Positions 17,779-26,495 of a DNA stretch of 64,000 nt are shown here, piece by piece. The stretch covers positions 25,562-89,561 of the forward strand of contig JACKNZ010000019.1 of assembly GCA_024234595.1 (NCBI GenBank), in the 5' to 3' direction. The notes below the pieces were generated by a model. That model had not been told where the DNA came from. It made no database searches and was given only the letters and a program-made list of their open reading frames with translations. The position numbers and the translations under genes were made by a program. This stretch comes from Moraxellaceae bacterium. GTDB taxonomy: Bacteria > Pseudomonadota > Gammaproteobacteria > Pseudomonadales > Moraxellaceae. Numbering within the stretch: position 1 is the first letter of the stretch; every line of letters starts with the position of its first letter.

Positions 17779-17864
17779 AGTAAAAGTAGGGTGCATTAGC
17801 GATAGCGTAATGCACCTTTTTTATATTAACGTCATCATTAAGAATAATTTTTATCGTTAAACAT
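17779..17864 (+). repeat. 86-bp direct repeat, copy 2
   Basis: It is identical to 14116-14201 except for one C-to-T change, in the same orientation. The two copies bracket about 3.6 kb holding the AbiE pair and the duplicated-domain gene. The downstream flank (ATAGCGTAATG...CGCCCTAGG) resembles a decayed form of the GGCGGA hairpin next to copy 1. Confidence 0.9.
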
Positions 17865-17932
17865 AGCGTAATGTATTTCGCCCTAGGTTGGCTTAATTTT
17901 TTTTTGCATGGATTCAACGGAGTTATGGCCGC

Positions 17933-18040
17933 CTAAGCAGCATGTTGTTGATGAAGTAACACATCGACAGCCTGCGGCAAATCAATGGCGGCAAATAAAG
18001 CAGAAGGAAACAAATAATCTTCGCCTGAATCATCAATAGG
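17933..18040 (-). pseudogene. C-terminal remnant of a lost gene
   Basis: The 409-bp gap between 17733 and 18141 contains repeat copy 2 and, on the minus strand, a 35-codon open stretch ending in TAG with no start codon. It reads DDSGEDYLFPSALFAAIDLP and then QAVDVLLHQQHAA. The composition and the GEDYLFP...IDLP pattern look like the real C-terminus of a small cytoplasmic protein rather than random translation. An in-frame stop precedes it. It is probably debris of a gene cut away at the edge of the accessory segment. Confidence 0.4.
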
Positions 18041-18141
18041 TTATGTGTTTTTCGTGCGTAAGTCCTAATCTCTGATACTATTTCAAAATCCACTACAAAT
18101 ACTCAAGTGTACCCCACCTTTAACAGTATAATTTAAAGTTT

Positions 18142-18477
18142 TTAGCGAGGTGCTTCAAAAAACACATACGGTGTACTGTAGTCACTGATTTCAAAATAGA
18201 CTTTTTTTTCGCCTGCATCAGCAACCATATTTAAGTTTTCATCTAACACACCATAACCATAACGATAAGGACGGTTAACACCATTATCTGTGCCTGTGGC
18301 GGTGGTCATTTTGTCAATTTTTACAAAACGGCGTACTAATTTATCACCTGCATAAATTTCTAAAACGCCATTGGTGCCAGTCCAATTTTGAATACTACGA
18401 CTGATTTGATTTTGCTGCTCTTGGGTACAAGCACTCAACAAAGTAGCACTGATAATGGTTAGTAGTAGCATTCTCAT
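18142..18477 (-). CDS. Small lipoprotein of unknown function
   Basis: This 111-residue protein starts MRMLLLTIISATLLSAC, a lipoprotein signal peptide with lipobox LSAC and the lipidated Cys at residue 17. The mature part has no motif I recognise. It is polar, with alternating beta-like segments (GVLEIYAGDKLVRRFVKIDK, YRYGYGVLDENLN, KKVYFEISDYSTPYVFF). The ATG at 18477 is chosen because GGAG lies 7 bp upstream and the signal peptide begins there. A longer frame from 18504 has no such support. It is divergent from the hydrolase at 18573. Confidence 0.75.
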   Translation of the reverse strand: MRMLLLTIISATLLSACTQEQQNQISRSIQNWTGTNGVLEIYAGDKLVRRFVKIDKMTTATGTDNGVNRPYRYGYGVLDENLNMVADAGEKKVYFEISDYSTPYVFFEAPR

Positions 18478-18572
18478 AATAGTCTCCAAAAATTTAAAAC
18501 TCACTGGTCACGCTTATCTTAAGGATTACTGTGTTACAGTCAATTTGTGATTGTAATCAGAGAATCTATGTG

Positions 18573-19358
18573 ATGACCAAGCCAATTTTGCATTTTGCTC
18601 ATGCCAACGGCGTGCCTTCTGCCTGCTATCAAAAAATGTTGGCGGTATTAGCCCAAGATTTTGAGGTGGTGAATATTCCAATTATTGGCTTAGACCCTCA
18701 GTATCCTGTTAATAATCATTGGCATTCTCTTACAGAGCAGGTGGCAGACTCTATTGCGCGTCAAAGTCAGGGGCAGCCTGTGTATGTCTTGGGGCATTCC
18801 TTGGGTGCAATGACCAGTTATATGGTGGCGCATCGTTTTCCGCATTTGGTTAAATCGTTGGTGATGTTAGACCCACCGTTAATTAACGGTTACACGTCCT
18901 ATGCTTTGCACATTGCCAAATTATTGGGTAAAGCCGATAACATGACCCCCGCAGGCAAAAGCAAAAACCGACGCGATATTTGGCCAAGCCGAGCCGAGGC
19001 AGCGGCTAGTTTGCGTCCTAAAGCCTTATTTAAGCGTTTTGATGAGCAATGTTTTGCCGATTATATTGAGTATGGACTTAAAGACTGTGCTGAAGGGGTA
19101 TGTTTGACGATACCTGTAACGACTGAAGTGGCTATTTTTAGAAATGTCCCCACTAACACGTGGCAATATCGAAAACCGCTCACCATGCCAGCAGCGATTG
19201 TAGTCGGCAAAGACAGTCATTTTGCCAATACAGGCCATCCTGAGCGTTTGGTGCAACAACAGCCCGTTGCGTTGTATTACACCGAAGGAGGGCATATGTT
19301 CCCCCTAGAATACCCACTCAAAACGGCAGCATTGGTTAAAGAGTTATTTAATCCCTAA
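18573..19358 (+). CDS. Alpha/beta-fold hydrolase
   Basis: This 261-residue protein of the alpha/beta hydrolase fold has the oxyanion segment HFAHANG near the N-terminus and the nucleophile elbow GHSLGA at about residue 85. MLDPP follows and the catalytic His lies near the C-terminus in GGHMFPLEYP. The substrate is unknown; the overall pattern is that of small esterases or lactonases. The ATG at 18573 is preferred over 18531 because the fold begins directly after it. Its 3' end overlaps the convergent folE gene by 11 bp. Confidence 0.85.
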   Translation: MTKPILHFAHANGVPSACYQKMLAVLAQDFEVVNIPIIGLDPQYPVNNHWHSLTEQVADSIARQSQGQPVYVLGHSLGAMTSYMVAHRFPHLVKSLVMLDPPLINGYTSYALHIAKLLGKADNMTPAGKSKNRRDIWPSRAEAAASLRPKALFKRFDEQCFADYIEYGLKDCAEGVCLTIPVTTEVAIFRNVPTNTWQYRKPLTMPAAIVVGKDSHFANTGHPERLVQQQPVALYYTEGGHMFPLEYPLKTAALVKELFNP

Positions 19359-19890
19359 TCAAACTCAAAAATTCATTACGTGTTTGGGCGTTATCTCTAA
19401 AACGTCCTAACATCACCGAGCTTTTCATTACCGAGTTTTGTTTTTCGACACCGCGCATCATCATACACATATGTTTGGCTTCAATAATCACGCCAACACC
19501 TTTTGCACCAGTCACTTGCTGAACAGCATCGGCAATTTGTTTGGTGAGATTTTCTTGAATTTGTAAACGACGGGCGTACATATCAACAATGCGCGCAAAT
19601 TTTGACAGACCTAGCACTTGACCACTAGGCAAATAAGCGACATGACATTTGCCAATAAACGGCAATAAATGATGCTCACATAAAGAGTAAAGCTCAATGT
19701 CTTTAACAATCACCATTTCGTCATTATCAGAGGGGAAAACGGCATTGTTAACGATGGTATTGAGGTCATCGTTGTAGCCTTTACACAAAAACTGAAAGGC
19801 TTTGGCGGCACGTTTAGGCGTGTCAACCAAACCAGCACGATTAAGGTCTTCGCCAATGGCTGTAATCAGGCTTGCATAAGCTTGTTCCAT
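19348..19890 (-). CDS. folE: GTP cyclohydrolase I
   Basis: FolE converts GTP to 7,8-dihydroneopterin triphosphate, the first step of tetrahydrofolate synthesis, and also feeds queuosine precursors. Motifs are GLVDTPKRAAKAF (residues 20-32), the zinc/active-site block LCEHHLLPF (C71), LGLSKFARI and HMCMMMRG with the second zinc Cys. The ATG at 19890 gives 180 residues and a normal start; a GTG at 19926 would add 12 residues and has a short AGG upstream, so it remains possible. It is convergent with, and overlaps, the hydrolase gene. Confidence 0.96.
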   Translation of the reverse strand: MEQAYASLITAIGEDLNRAGLVDTPKRAAKAFQFLCKGYNDDLNTIVNNAVFPSDNDEMVIVKDIELYSLCEHHLLPFIGKCHVAYLPSGQVLGLSKFARIVDMYARRLQIQENLTKQIADAVQQVTGAKGVGVIIEAKHMCMMMRGVEKQNSVMKSSVMLGRFRDNAQTRNEFLSLIRD

Positions 19891-19964
19891 CGAAGGATAC
19901 TCTCTTAAATGATTGATAGCGCGCACCTTAGCCTAAAGTGCTGCGTGGGTAAAACCTACAAGTA

Positions 19965-22319
19965 TCAAACGAGAGGCTTGGGTGTGACTAAAGGCAGTAA
20001 TTTTACCATGAGCTGTTCGAGCAGTAAGGGCTTGGTCAAATAATCATCCATGCCAGCCGCAAGACAACGTTGCTGATATTCGGGCAGGGCGTGTGCCGTC
20101 AAAGCAATAATATGCACTGGTTTGCGTTGAGTATGTTTTTCCCATGCTCGAATTTGTTTGGTTGCTTCTAAGCCATTTAAAATGGGCATTTCACAATCCA
20201 TTAGCACGAGGTCATAAGCAGGGGAGGCTTTGCTAACTAAGCTAAATGCTTCTTCGCCATTACTGGCGATATCCGCTTCTATGCCTATTTGTTTAAGCAA
20301 GGAGCTAATAATCAGTTGATTAACGGTATTATCTTCAGTAAGTAGCACTTTTAATTGATAAAAATCACCCCACGGTAAAATGGGCTGTAAAGGATTGGTA
20401 ATAGTAGGGATTTCTTGGGTTAATAATACAGGCAATAAAATGCTAAATTGAGTGCCTTTGCCAAGCTGGCTATTAACGCTAATGGTTCCACCCATTAACT
20501 CAATCAGTTGTTTGCTAATCGCTAATCCTAAGCCTGTGCCGCCATATTTTCGGGTGGTAGAGGCATCGGCTTGATGAAAAGCAGAGAAAATATATTTAAT
20601 CTGTTCTTTATTAAGCCCAATACCAGTATCGCTAATAATAATTTGTAATTTAACGCTATTTTTATCAATTTGAAATACGCGTTTAACCTGTAATCTAATC
20701 TCGCCTTGTTTGGTAAATTTAATGGCATTACTTAATAAATTAAATAAAACTTGTTGTAAGCGTATTGGGTCGCCTTCTATCCATTGTGGAATATCTTGTT
20801 CAATATCAAAAATTAAATCAATGTCTTTGCTTTGAGTATTGGTAGAAAGTATTTGATAGGTTGAAGATAGGATTTTTGGCAAATTAAAGGGGGTTTTTTC
20901 GAGTTCAATATTTCCCGATGTTATTTTGGCATAGTCAAGAATGTCGTTAATCACACCTAACAATAACTTGCCTGAGTTTTTGAGCAAATTGATATAGTGT
21001 TGTTGGGAGTCATTGAGCGGCGTTGCTTCTAAAAGCTGCGCTACACCTATCACAGCATTCATTGGCGTTCTTATTTCGTGGCTCATGCGTGCCAAAAAGT
21101 CGGTTTTGGCTTGATTTTCGGCTAAGGCAATAGCGGCTTCTTTTTCTTTTTGTTCTTTTTGTTGTTTTAAGCTGTTAATCCGTTGCGCCAATCCTATGGA
21201 TAATAATATTTGTTGTGCGGCAAAGGCTAGCTGTGCTAATAACATGGCAATATTGATATTACCCATACCTAGATTCATCATAATAATCATGGCGGTAATG
21301 GTAGCTAACAGCAATCCCCAAGCAATAATAAATACAGTGGCTTCGGCCAAACCTTCAAAATAACGTTTTAAGGCAATAATAAATAAGGCAATAATGAGCA
21401 ATATGCCAAATATCGAACAGACGATTGCCACCAAAGATGTTGGTACAAAAATATGAAAAACACTGGATAAAGCTAATGCAATAGCAGAGTACTTCATCCA
21501 TTTATGTAACATGATATTGTTTTTGGTATTTAAAAATAAACGAGAAAAAAACAGCCCCGAACTAAGCGCAAGTAAGCAAAAGCTATAAAAAGACAGGTGG
21601 TTCCATTGACCTGCGTGTGGCCAAAATTGAAATAAAGAGCCTTGTTGACTGGCAAAAAATAATAAGGTGCAACTGACATATAAAATGTAAAAAAATTGTA
21701 CTTTTTCTTTGGTTAAAAAAAATAAAAATAAATGATATAAAAATAAACCAATAACAATGCCGTAACCAATGCCTAAAATATTTTGGTATTGTTTGCCAGC
21801 AGTTAAAAAATAATTATAGGTACTAATTTCGAGGGGTAAGTAAAAGTTACCTGTGGTTTGTGCTCTTATATAAAACTGAACTTCGCTACGCGCAGGTAAA
21901 TCAATGGGTGCGGCTAATATACTTACTTGTAATTCACGGCTTGAGTAATCAACGGTATCACCAATACTTTTTTGTTGAAATGTGTCGCCCAATTTAAAAA
22001 AAATGTCGATTCGGTCAAAAGTATTGTAATTGTTTGATAGAACTAACTGTACAGGAAAACCATATTGATTGATTAAATTAAATCTAAACCAACAGCTAGG
22101 TTGGTTATAACCAAAAGAAACTTGTGCTTTGGCAACAGGAGAAAACGTTTTTTGTTTTACTTGTTCTAAACTGAGTTGGTTGCTAGGGTCACAAAAATAA
22201 CTGAGCTCTTTACCCAAAGCCGCGTGTTTGAAGTTTTCATCAATGGTAATCGTGGCATGACTGGATGTCGTCCATAGGCTTAACAATGTACAACATAAGA
22301 GTGCCAAGTAATGCCACAT
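19965..22319 (-). CDS. Hybrid sensor histidine kinase with 7TMR-DISM input
   Basis: This 784-residue membrane kinase has a signal peptide (about 1-22) and a periplasmic beta domain of the 7TMR-DISM extracellular type (about 30-165). Seven hydrophobic spans (about 180-385) and a short coiled coil follow. The HisKA domain has phospho-acceptor H414 in HEIRTPMN, and the HATPase domain has the YGGTGLGL G-box. A C-terminal receiver has Asp708 in LMDCEMP. It should sense a periplasmic or membrane signal and phosphorylate its own receiver, passing phosphate on to an unlinked phosphotransfer protein. No response regulator with an output domain is adjacent. It lies 5 bp downstream of smrB, so the two may be co-transcribed. 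Confidence 0.93.
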   Translation of the reverse strand: MWHYLALLCCTLLSLWTTSSHATITIDENFKHAALGKELSYFCDPSNQLSLEQVKQKTFSPVAKAQVSFGYNQPSCWFRFNLINQYGFPVQLVLSNNYNTFDRIDIFFKLGDTFQQKSIGDTVDYSSRELQVSILAAPIDLPARSEVQFYIRAQTTGNFYLPLEISTYNYFLTAGKQYQNILGIGYGIVIGLFLYHLFLFFLTKEKVQFFYILYVSCTLLFFASQQGSLFQFWPHAGQWNHLSFYSFCLLALSSGLFFSRLFLNTKNNIMLHKWMKYSAIALALSSVFHIFVPTSLVAIVCSIFGILLIIALFIIALKRYFEGLAEATVFIIAWGLLLATITAMIIMMNLGMGNINIAMLLAQLAFAAQQILLSIGLAQRINSLKQQKEQKEKEAAIALAENQAKTDFLARMSHEIRTPMNAVIGVAQLLEATPLNDSQQHYINLLKNSGKLLLGVINDILDYAKITSGNIELEKTPFNLPKILSSTYQILSTNTQSKDIDLIFDIEQDIPQWIEGDPIRLQQVLFNLLSNAIKFTKQGEIRLQVKRVFQIDKNSVKLQIIISDTGIGLNKEQIKYIFSAFHQADASTTRKYGGTGLGLAISKQLIELMGGTISVNSQLGKGTQFSILLPVLLTQEIPTITNPLQPILPWGDFYQLKVLLTEDNTVNQLIISSLLKQIGIEADIASNGEEAFSLVSKASPAYDLVLMDCEMPILNGLEATKQIRAWEKHTQRKPVHIIALTAHALPEYQQRCLAAGMDDYLTKPLLLEQLMVKLLPLVTPKPLV

Positions 22320-22324
22320 AATGT

Positions 22325-22999
22325 TTACCTTTTCGTCTCTAAGTTTTGTTGTTGTTTTTTTAATAACACCAATACTGCGCCATTGCCACCGTCTTTTGCT
22401 AATGCACTATGAAAAGCTAATACTGCACGATGCTGTTGCAACCAACCATTGACACAGGTTTTTAATAAGCTGCCTTGGCTGCCCTGACTATAACCTTTGC
22501 CGTGAACAATTTTAATGACCGTAACGCCTTCTTGTTGGGCATCTGCGATAATTTGTAATACCGCTTGTCGCGCTTGCTCAACGGTACAACCATGCAAATC
22601 TACGGCTGCGCGCCACGGTAGGTGGCCATCTTTGAGCTTTTTGAATAGGCCTTGTTGAATGCCTATTTTTCTAAAACTTAAGATAGCCTCACTCGCCACA
22701 GGATTAAGCAAAGCAACGGTATCCGAAATCGCCTCTTGCGCCATGTCTTTGGCACCTTCGGCAGCAGCACGACGCAATAAGGTGTTGTCATCGAGTTTTT
22801 TTGAGAGATGTGTGGGGGCAGTGGCTTCTAATTGTAATGGAGTGACACCGTGCATGGCTTTGGCTAATAATTGTTCATCAGTTAAATTGGCATCGGCTTG
22901 TTGAATAGGTGCGAGTTTGGCTTTTGCAGTAGGCAAAGGCGTGGCAATTTTTTCGGCAACTAAGGTTTTTTTTAAATCGCTCAGTAATTTATTTTTCAT
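22325..22999 (-). CDS. smrB: Smr-domain endonuclease, SmrB-like
   Basis: The C-terminal half (about residues 130-224) is an Smr domain with the DLHG motif (AVDLHGCTVEQAR) and the following HGKG block (KIVHGKGYS), then GGNGAVLVLL. The N-terminal half is a charged linker. In E. coli SmrB cleaves mRNA between collided ribosomes. Divergence from prmB with aroC beyond it matches the E. coli smrB-prmB-aroC arrangement, which supports SmrB rather than another Smr protein. The ATG at 22999 is chosen over 23017 on sequence grounds; neither has a clear Shine-Dalgarno. Confidence 0.82.
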   Translation of the reverse strand: MKNKLLSDLKKTLVAEKIATPLPTAKAKLAPIQQADANLTDEQLLAKAMHGVTPLQLEATAPTHLSKKLDDNTLLRRAAAEGAKDMAQEAISDTVALLNPVASEAILSFRKIGIQQGLFKKLKDGHLPWRAAVDLHGCTVEQARQAVLQIIADAQQEGVTVIKIVHGKGYSQGSQGSLLKTCVNGWLQQHRAVLAFHSALAKDGGNGAVLVLLKKQQQNLETKR

Positions 23000-23110
23000 A
23001 ACAGATATAACAAACATAAGACTAAAAATGCAGCCTGATATTTTGACGCAAGCGAAGTTGTTTGAACACTGTTACAATAGGGCAATTGTGTTATTTGTGA
23101 GGAATTTGGC

Positions 23111-24058
23111 GTGGAAGACACCCAGTTAATAGCCAGCACCACCTTGGCAGAGGCAGTCACTGAGTTATCAAGCATTCGTGATTTTATCCGTTTTACTGTC
23201 ACTTGTTTGCGCGGTGCAGACGTGCATATTGGTCATGGTAGCGAAGACCCCTTTGCCGAAGCTAGTGCTTTAGTAATGCAAAGTCTATCGTTGCAATGGT
23301 CAGCTGACCCCGAAATTTTAGATGCCAAATTGTTACGCAGCGAAAAACAAGCGATTGTTGAGTTAATCGAAAAACGCGTTAATCAGCGTATTCCTTTAGG
23401 TTATCTACTAAATTTGGCTTATTTTTGTGGTCATCCTTTTTATGTCGATGAGCGCGTGCTTATTCCACGTTCGCCAATTGCCGAGTTAATTAACAACCGT
23501 TTTGTCGATTACATCGAGCAAGAGCCACAACGTATTTTAGATTTATGCACAGGCTCAGGCTGTATTGCCATTGCCTTGGCTTATGCCTTTCCTGATGCCA
23601 TTGTTGATGGCACAGACATTTCTTTAGATGCTTTATCTGTCGCAGCAGTTAATGTTGAGCATCATAACTTGATTGATAATGTTAATTTGATTGAGTCGGA
23701 TTTATTTAGCAAATTACCTAATCAACGTTATGACTTAATTGTCAGCAATCCACCCTATGTTGATGCTCAAGATATGGCCGATTTGCCTGATGAATATCAA
23801 AAAGAACCCGAATTAGCCTTAGCCGCAGGTGCTGATGGTTTAGATATTGTGCGTCAAATCTTGGCACAAGCCGCAGACCATTTAACAGAAGATGGCTTGT
23901 TAGTAGTGGAAGTGGGTAATTCTGAATGGGCGTTAGCCCAAGAGTTTTCCGAAGTTCCTTTTACATGGATTGAGTTTGAAAAGGGTGGCTCTGGTGTGTT
24001 TGCGTTAACGGCTGAACAATGTCGTGATTATCAACAAATGTTTCAGGAGGCGGTATAA
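23111..24058 (+). CDS. prmB: Ribosomal protein uL3 glutamine methyltransferase
   Basis: PrmB methylates a glutamine of ribosomal protein L3. The 315-residue protein has the HemK/PrmB N-terminal domain (IRDFIRFTVTCL...A.LVMQSL) and IPLGYLLNLAYFCGHPFYVDERVLIPRSPIAELI, the last part marking PrmB rather than PrmC. The AdoMet-binding LDLCTGSGCIAIALA and the catalytic NPPY follow. The start is GTG with GAGGA 7 bp upstream. The stop abuts aroC, with AGGAGG for aroC inside the end of prmB. Confidence 0.95.
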   Translation: MEDTQLIASTTLAEAVTELSSIRDFIRFTVTCLRGADVHIGHGSEDPFAEASALVMQSLSLQWSADPEILDAKLLRSEKQAIVELIEKRVNQRIPLGYLLNLAYFCGHPFYVDERVLIPRSPIAELINNRFVDYIEQEPQRILDLCTGSGCIAIALAYAFPDAIVDGTDISLDALSVAAVNVEHHNLIDNVNLIESDLFSKLPNQRYDLIVSNPPYVDAQDMADLPDEYQKEPELALAAGADGLDIVRQILAQAADHLTEDGLLVVEVGNSEWALAQEFSEVPFTWIEFEKGGSGVFALTAEQCRDYQQMFQEAV

Positions 24059-25150
24059 ATGGCAGGTAATACTATCGGTCAATTATTTCGTGTCACCACC
24101 TTTGGTGAGTCACATGGTTTGGCATTAGGGGCGATTGTGGATGGTGTGCCACCCAACTTGTCATTAACAGAAGCGGATTTACAACTGGATTTAGACCGCC
24201 GTAAACCCGGTACTTCTCAATTTGCTACGCAACGTAAAGAAGAAGACCAAGTTAAAATTTTATCAGGCGTGTTTGAAGGCAAAACTACAGGTACGCCCAT
24301 TGGCTTGTTAATCGAAAACACCGACCAAAAATCGAAAGATTACGGCAATATCGCCACCACCTTTAGACCTGGTCATGCTGATTACACCTATACCCAAAAA
24401 TACGGTTTTAGGGATTATCGGGGTGGTGGTCGTTCGTCTGCGCGCGAAACCGCGATGCGTGTTGCCGCAGGTGGTATTGCCAAAAAATATTTATTTGAGA
24501 AGTTTGGTATTATCATTCGCGGTTTTGTGCAACAAATCGCCCATATTAAAGCTACTGAGTTAGATTGGGATTATGTCAATCAAAATCCGTTCTTTTGTGG
24601 TGACAAAAACGTCGTGCCCCAATTTGAAGAATTAATTACTCAATTACGCCGTGATGGCACAAGTTGTGGCGCACGTTTATGTGTGGTCGCTGATAATGTG
24701 CCTGTCGGTTGGGGAGAGCCTGTATTTGATCGTTTAGATGCCGATATTGCCCACGCCATGATGAGTATTAACGCGGTAAAAGCAGTCGAAATTGGTGATG
24801 GTTTTGCCGTGGTTGAGCAATTTGGCCACGAGGCGCGTGATGAGTTAACCCCACAAGGCTTTACCGCCAATCATTCGGGCGGTGTACAAGGTGGTATTTC
24901 GAGCGGCCAACAAATTGTGGTGTCGATTGCTTTAAAACCCACATCCAGCATTACTACCGCAGGTCAAAGTATTGACTTAGCAGGTAATCCGATTGAGATG
25001 CTGACCAAAGGTCGCCATGACCCGTGTGTGGGTGTGCGTGCAACACCGATTGCCGAAGCGATGTTAGCGATTGTGTTGATGGATCACTTTTTGCGTCATC
25101 GTGCGCAAAATGCCGATGTGATTCCGCCGTTAACACCGATTGCACCGTAA
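24059..25150 (+). CDS. aroC: Chorismate synthase
   Basis: AroC makes chorismate from EPSP using reduced FMN, the last step of the shikimate pathway. Family signatures are clear: GESHG near the N-terminus, FRPGHADYTY..KYG.RDYRGGGRSSARET in the middle, and GRHDPCVGVRATPIAEAM near the C-terminus. The length of 363 is typical. It starts one base after the prmB stop with a strong AGGAGG. After its stop comes an unusual long hairpin (25158-25236). Confidence 0.98.
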   Translation: MAGNTIGQLFRVTTFGESHGLALGAIVDGVPPNLSLTEADLQLDLDRRKPGTSQFATQRKEEDQVKILSGVFEGKTTGTPIGLLIENTDQKSKDYGNIATTFRPGHADYTYTQKYGFRDYRGGGRSSARETAMRVAAGGIAKKYLFEKFGIIIRGFVQQIAHIKATELDWDYVNQNPFFCGDKNVVPQFEELITQLRRDGTSCGARLCVVADNVPVGWGEPVFDRLDADIAHAMMSINAVKAVEIGDGFAVVEQFGHEARDELTPQGFTANHSGGVQGGISSGQQIVVSIALKPTSSITTAGQSIDLAGNPIEMLTKGRHDPCVGVRATPIAEAMLAIVLMDHFLRHRAQNADVIPPLTPIAP

Positions 25151-25157
25151 AAACAAA

Positions 25158-25236
25158 AGCCCTCTGTTGCGAAGAAGGAGGTCCGATGAATAGCGCAAGG
25201 AGAAAACGCTTTACATAGGCAACGCAAGAGAGGGCT
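25158..25236. other. Long stem-loop after aroC
   Basis: Complementary arms AGCCCTCTGTTGCG (25158-25171) and CGCAAGAGAGGGCT (25223-25236) pair at 13 of 14 positions around a loop of about 51 nt. On the minus strand the stem is followed by TTTTGTTTT, so it could terminate a minus-strand transcript. On the plus strand the loop holds a perfect Shine-Dalgarno and a 10-codon ORF. Its role is not known. Confidence 0.6.
25186..25218 (+). CDS. Possible 10-residue peptide in the hairpin loop
   Basis: ATG at 25186 is preceded by AAGGAGGT, a full match to the anti-Shine-Dalgarno, with 4-5 bp spacing. The ORF reads MNSARRKRFT then stops. It is very basic. It could be a leader peptide whose translation would disrupt the surrounding stem, or it may be chance. 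No run of codons for one amino acid suggests classical attenuation, although five of the ten residues are Arg or Lys. Confidence 0.3.
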   Translation: MNSARRKRFT

Positions 25237-25291
25237 GACCCCTTCAATAATAGACGAAATTGCATCTCTTTCAAGTATTTTAGGCAATTTT

Positions 25292-26449
25292 ATGCCCATT
25301 TCACGCACTTTATATTGGCAGTTATCGGCCTTTTATTTTTTTTATTTTGCGGTACTTGGCGGTTTTATGCCCTATTGGAGTTTGTATTTAAAACAGCTCC
25401 AGTTTGATGAAAAAGCCATTGGTCAGTTAATGGCGATAGGCATGTTAACCCGAATTTTTGCGCCAAATTTTTGGGGCTATTTAGCCGACAGTACAGGCAA
25501 ACGTATTGAGCTTGTGAGGTTGGGCGCAAGCATGGTGGCGGTGTTTTGGGCGGGAATCTTTTTTGTTGGCAGTCATTTTTGGTTAATGGCAGCCGTATTG
25601 TTTGCCTATAGCTTTTTTCAAAATGCCATTTTAGCCCAGTTTGAAGCAGTGACAATTGGTCATCTTCAAGAACAACGTGCTTTGTATGGTCAAATACGTT
25701 TATGGGGCTCATTAGGATTTATTGCCACGGTAGCTGGTTTTGGTTATTTGTTAGATGTAATCAGTGTCAAATGGTTACCGATTTTGTTGTTAATATCGGC
25801 AGTGGTTGCAGCGTTATGCAGTTATATTATTCCTAGTCCCCCCCAACAAACACACAGCAAACAACGCAAAGCTTTTGTGTATTTACTCAAACAACCCATG
25901 TTGTGGAGCTTTTTTGCTGCTCACTTTTTATTGCAACTATCTCATGCACCCTATTACAGCTTTTTTAGTTTGTATTTAGAAGAACACCACTATAGCCGAA
26001 GTACCATTGGTTTGTTGTGGTCATTGGGCGTATTAGCGGAAGTCATAGCTTTTACCCAAACCCATCGTTTATTAGCCAAATTTTCCGAATTACAACTGAT
26101 TATGGCCTGTTTGTTATTAGCTGCACTACGTTGGTGGGTGATTGCGCTGGCGGTGAATGTACCGTGGTTATTGTGGACAGTACAGACCCTACATGCTTTT
26201 AGTTTTGCAGTGTTTCATGCCGTAGCAATGCAGTTTATTTTTAGGGAGTTTGATGCAGGCCAACAAGGGCAAGGGCAAGCGGTTTATAGTGCCTTATGGG
26301 GCTTGGGGGTCGCGATTGGTTCGTGGTTGACAGGTATGGTTTGGGTAGCGTGGGGCGCAACATTAGTTTATGGCATAGCTGCTGGAGTTTGTGTGTTTGC
26401 TGCGCTAATGATTGTGAAGATTTGGCAGCAACAAACACTGCAAAATTGA
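25292..26449 (+). CDS. MFS transporter (MFS_1-like)
   Basis: This 385-residue inner-membrane protein has about twelve hydrophobic spans. Its N-terminus (YWQLSAFYFFYFAVLGGFMPYWSLYL) and segment GYLADSTGKRI are typical of the MFS_1-like branch that includes the HcaT/LacY-related permeases. The substrate cannot be told from sequence. A second half starts around residue 195 (KQPMLWSFFAAHFLLQLSHAPYYSFFSLYL). It lies downstream of aroC and the long stem-loop, and 46 bp before the CsoR-like gene, which has its own operator. Confidence 0.85.
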   Translation: MPISRTLYWQLSAFYFFYFAVLGGFMPYWSLYLKQLQFDEKAIGQLMAIGMLTRIFAPNFWGYLADSTGKRIELVRLGASMVAVFWAGIFFVGSHFWLMAAVLFAYSFFQNAILAQFEAVTIGHLQEQRALYGQIRLWGSLGFIATVAGFGYLLDVISVKWLPILLLISAVVAALCSYIIPSPPQQTHSKQRKAFVYLLKQPMLWSFFAAHFLLQLSHAPYYSFFSLYLEEHHYSRSTIGLLWSLGVLAEVIAFTQTHRLLAKFSELQLIMACLLLAALRWWVIALAVNVPWLLWTVQTLHAFSFAVFHAVAMQFIFREFDAGQQGQGQAVYSALWGLGVAIGSWLTGMVWVAWGATLVYGIAAGVCVFAALMIVKIWQQQTLQN

Positions 26450-26458
26450 TAAGTTGTG

Positions 26459-26476
26459 ATACTATGGGGGGTATAT
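26459..26476. promoter_or_regulatory. CsoR/CstR-type operator before the repressor gene
   Basis: ATACTATGGGGGGTAT lies 19 bp before the ATG of the CsoR-like gene. Read on the minus strand it is ATACCCCCCATAGTAT, which matches the site at 34513-34528 (ATACCCCCTATGGTAT) at 14 of 16 positions. A G/C run flanked by ATAC/GTAT half-sites is the usual CsoR/CstR operator form. This predicts autoregulation. Confidence 0.75.
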
Positions 26477-26495
26477 AAATTATAGGTGATTTACC

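Noticed and set aside
25158..25236. Classical amino-acid attenuator
   Set aside because: The leader ORF has no run of codons for an aromatic amino acid, no competing terminator on the plus strand was seen, and the T-tract is on the minus strand.
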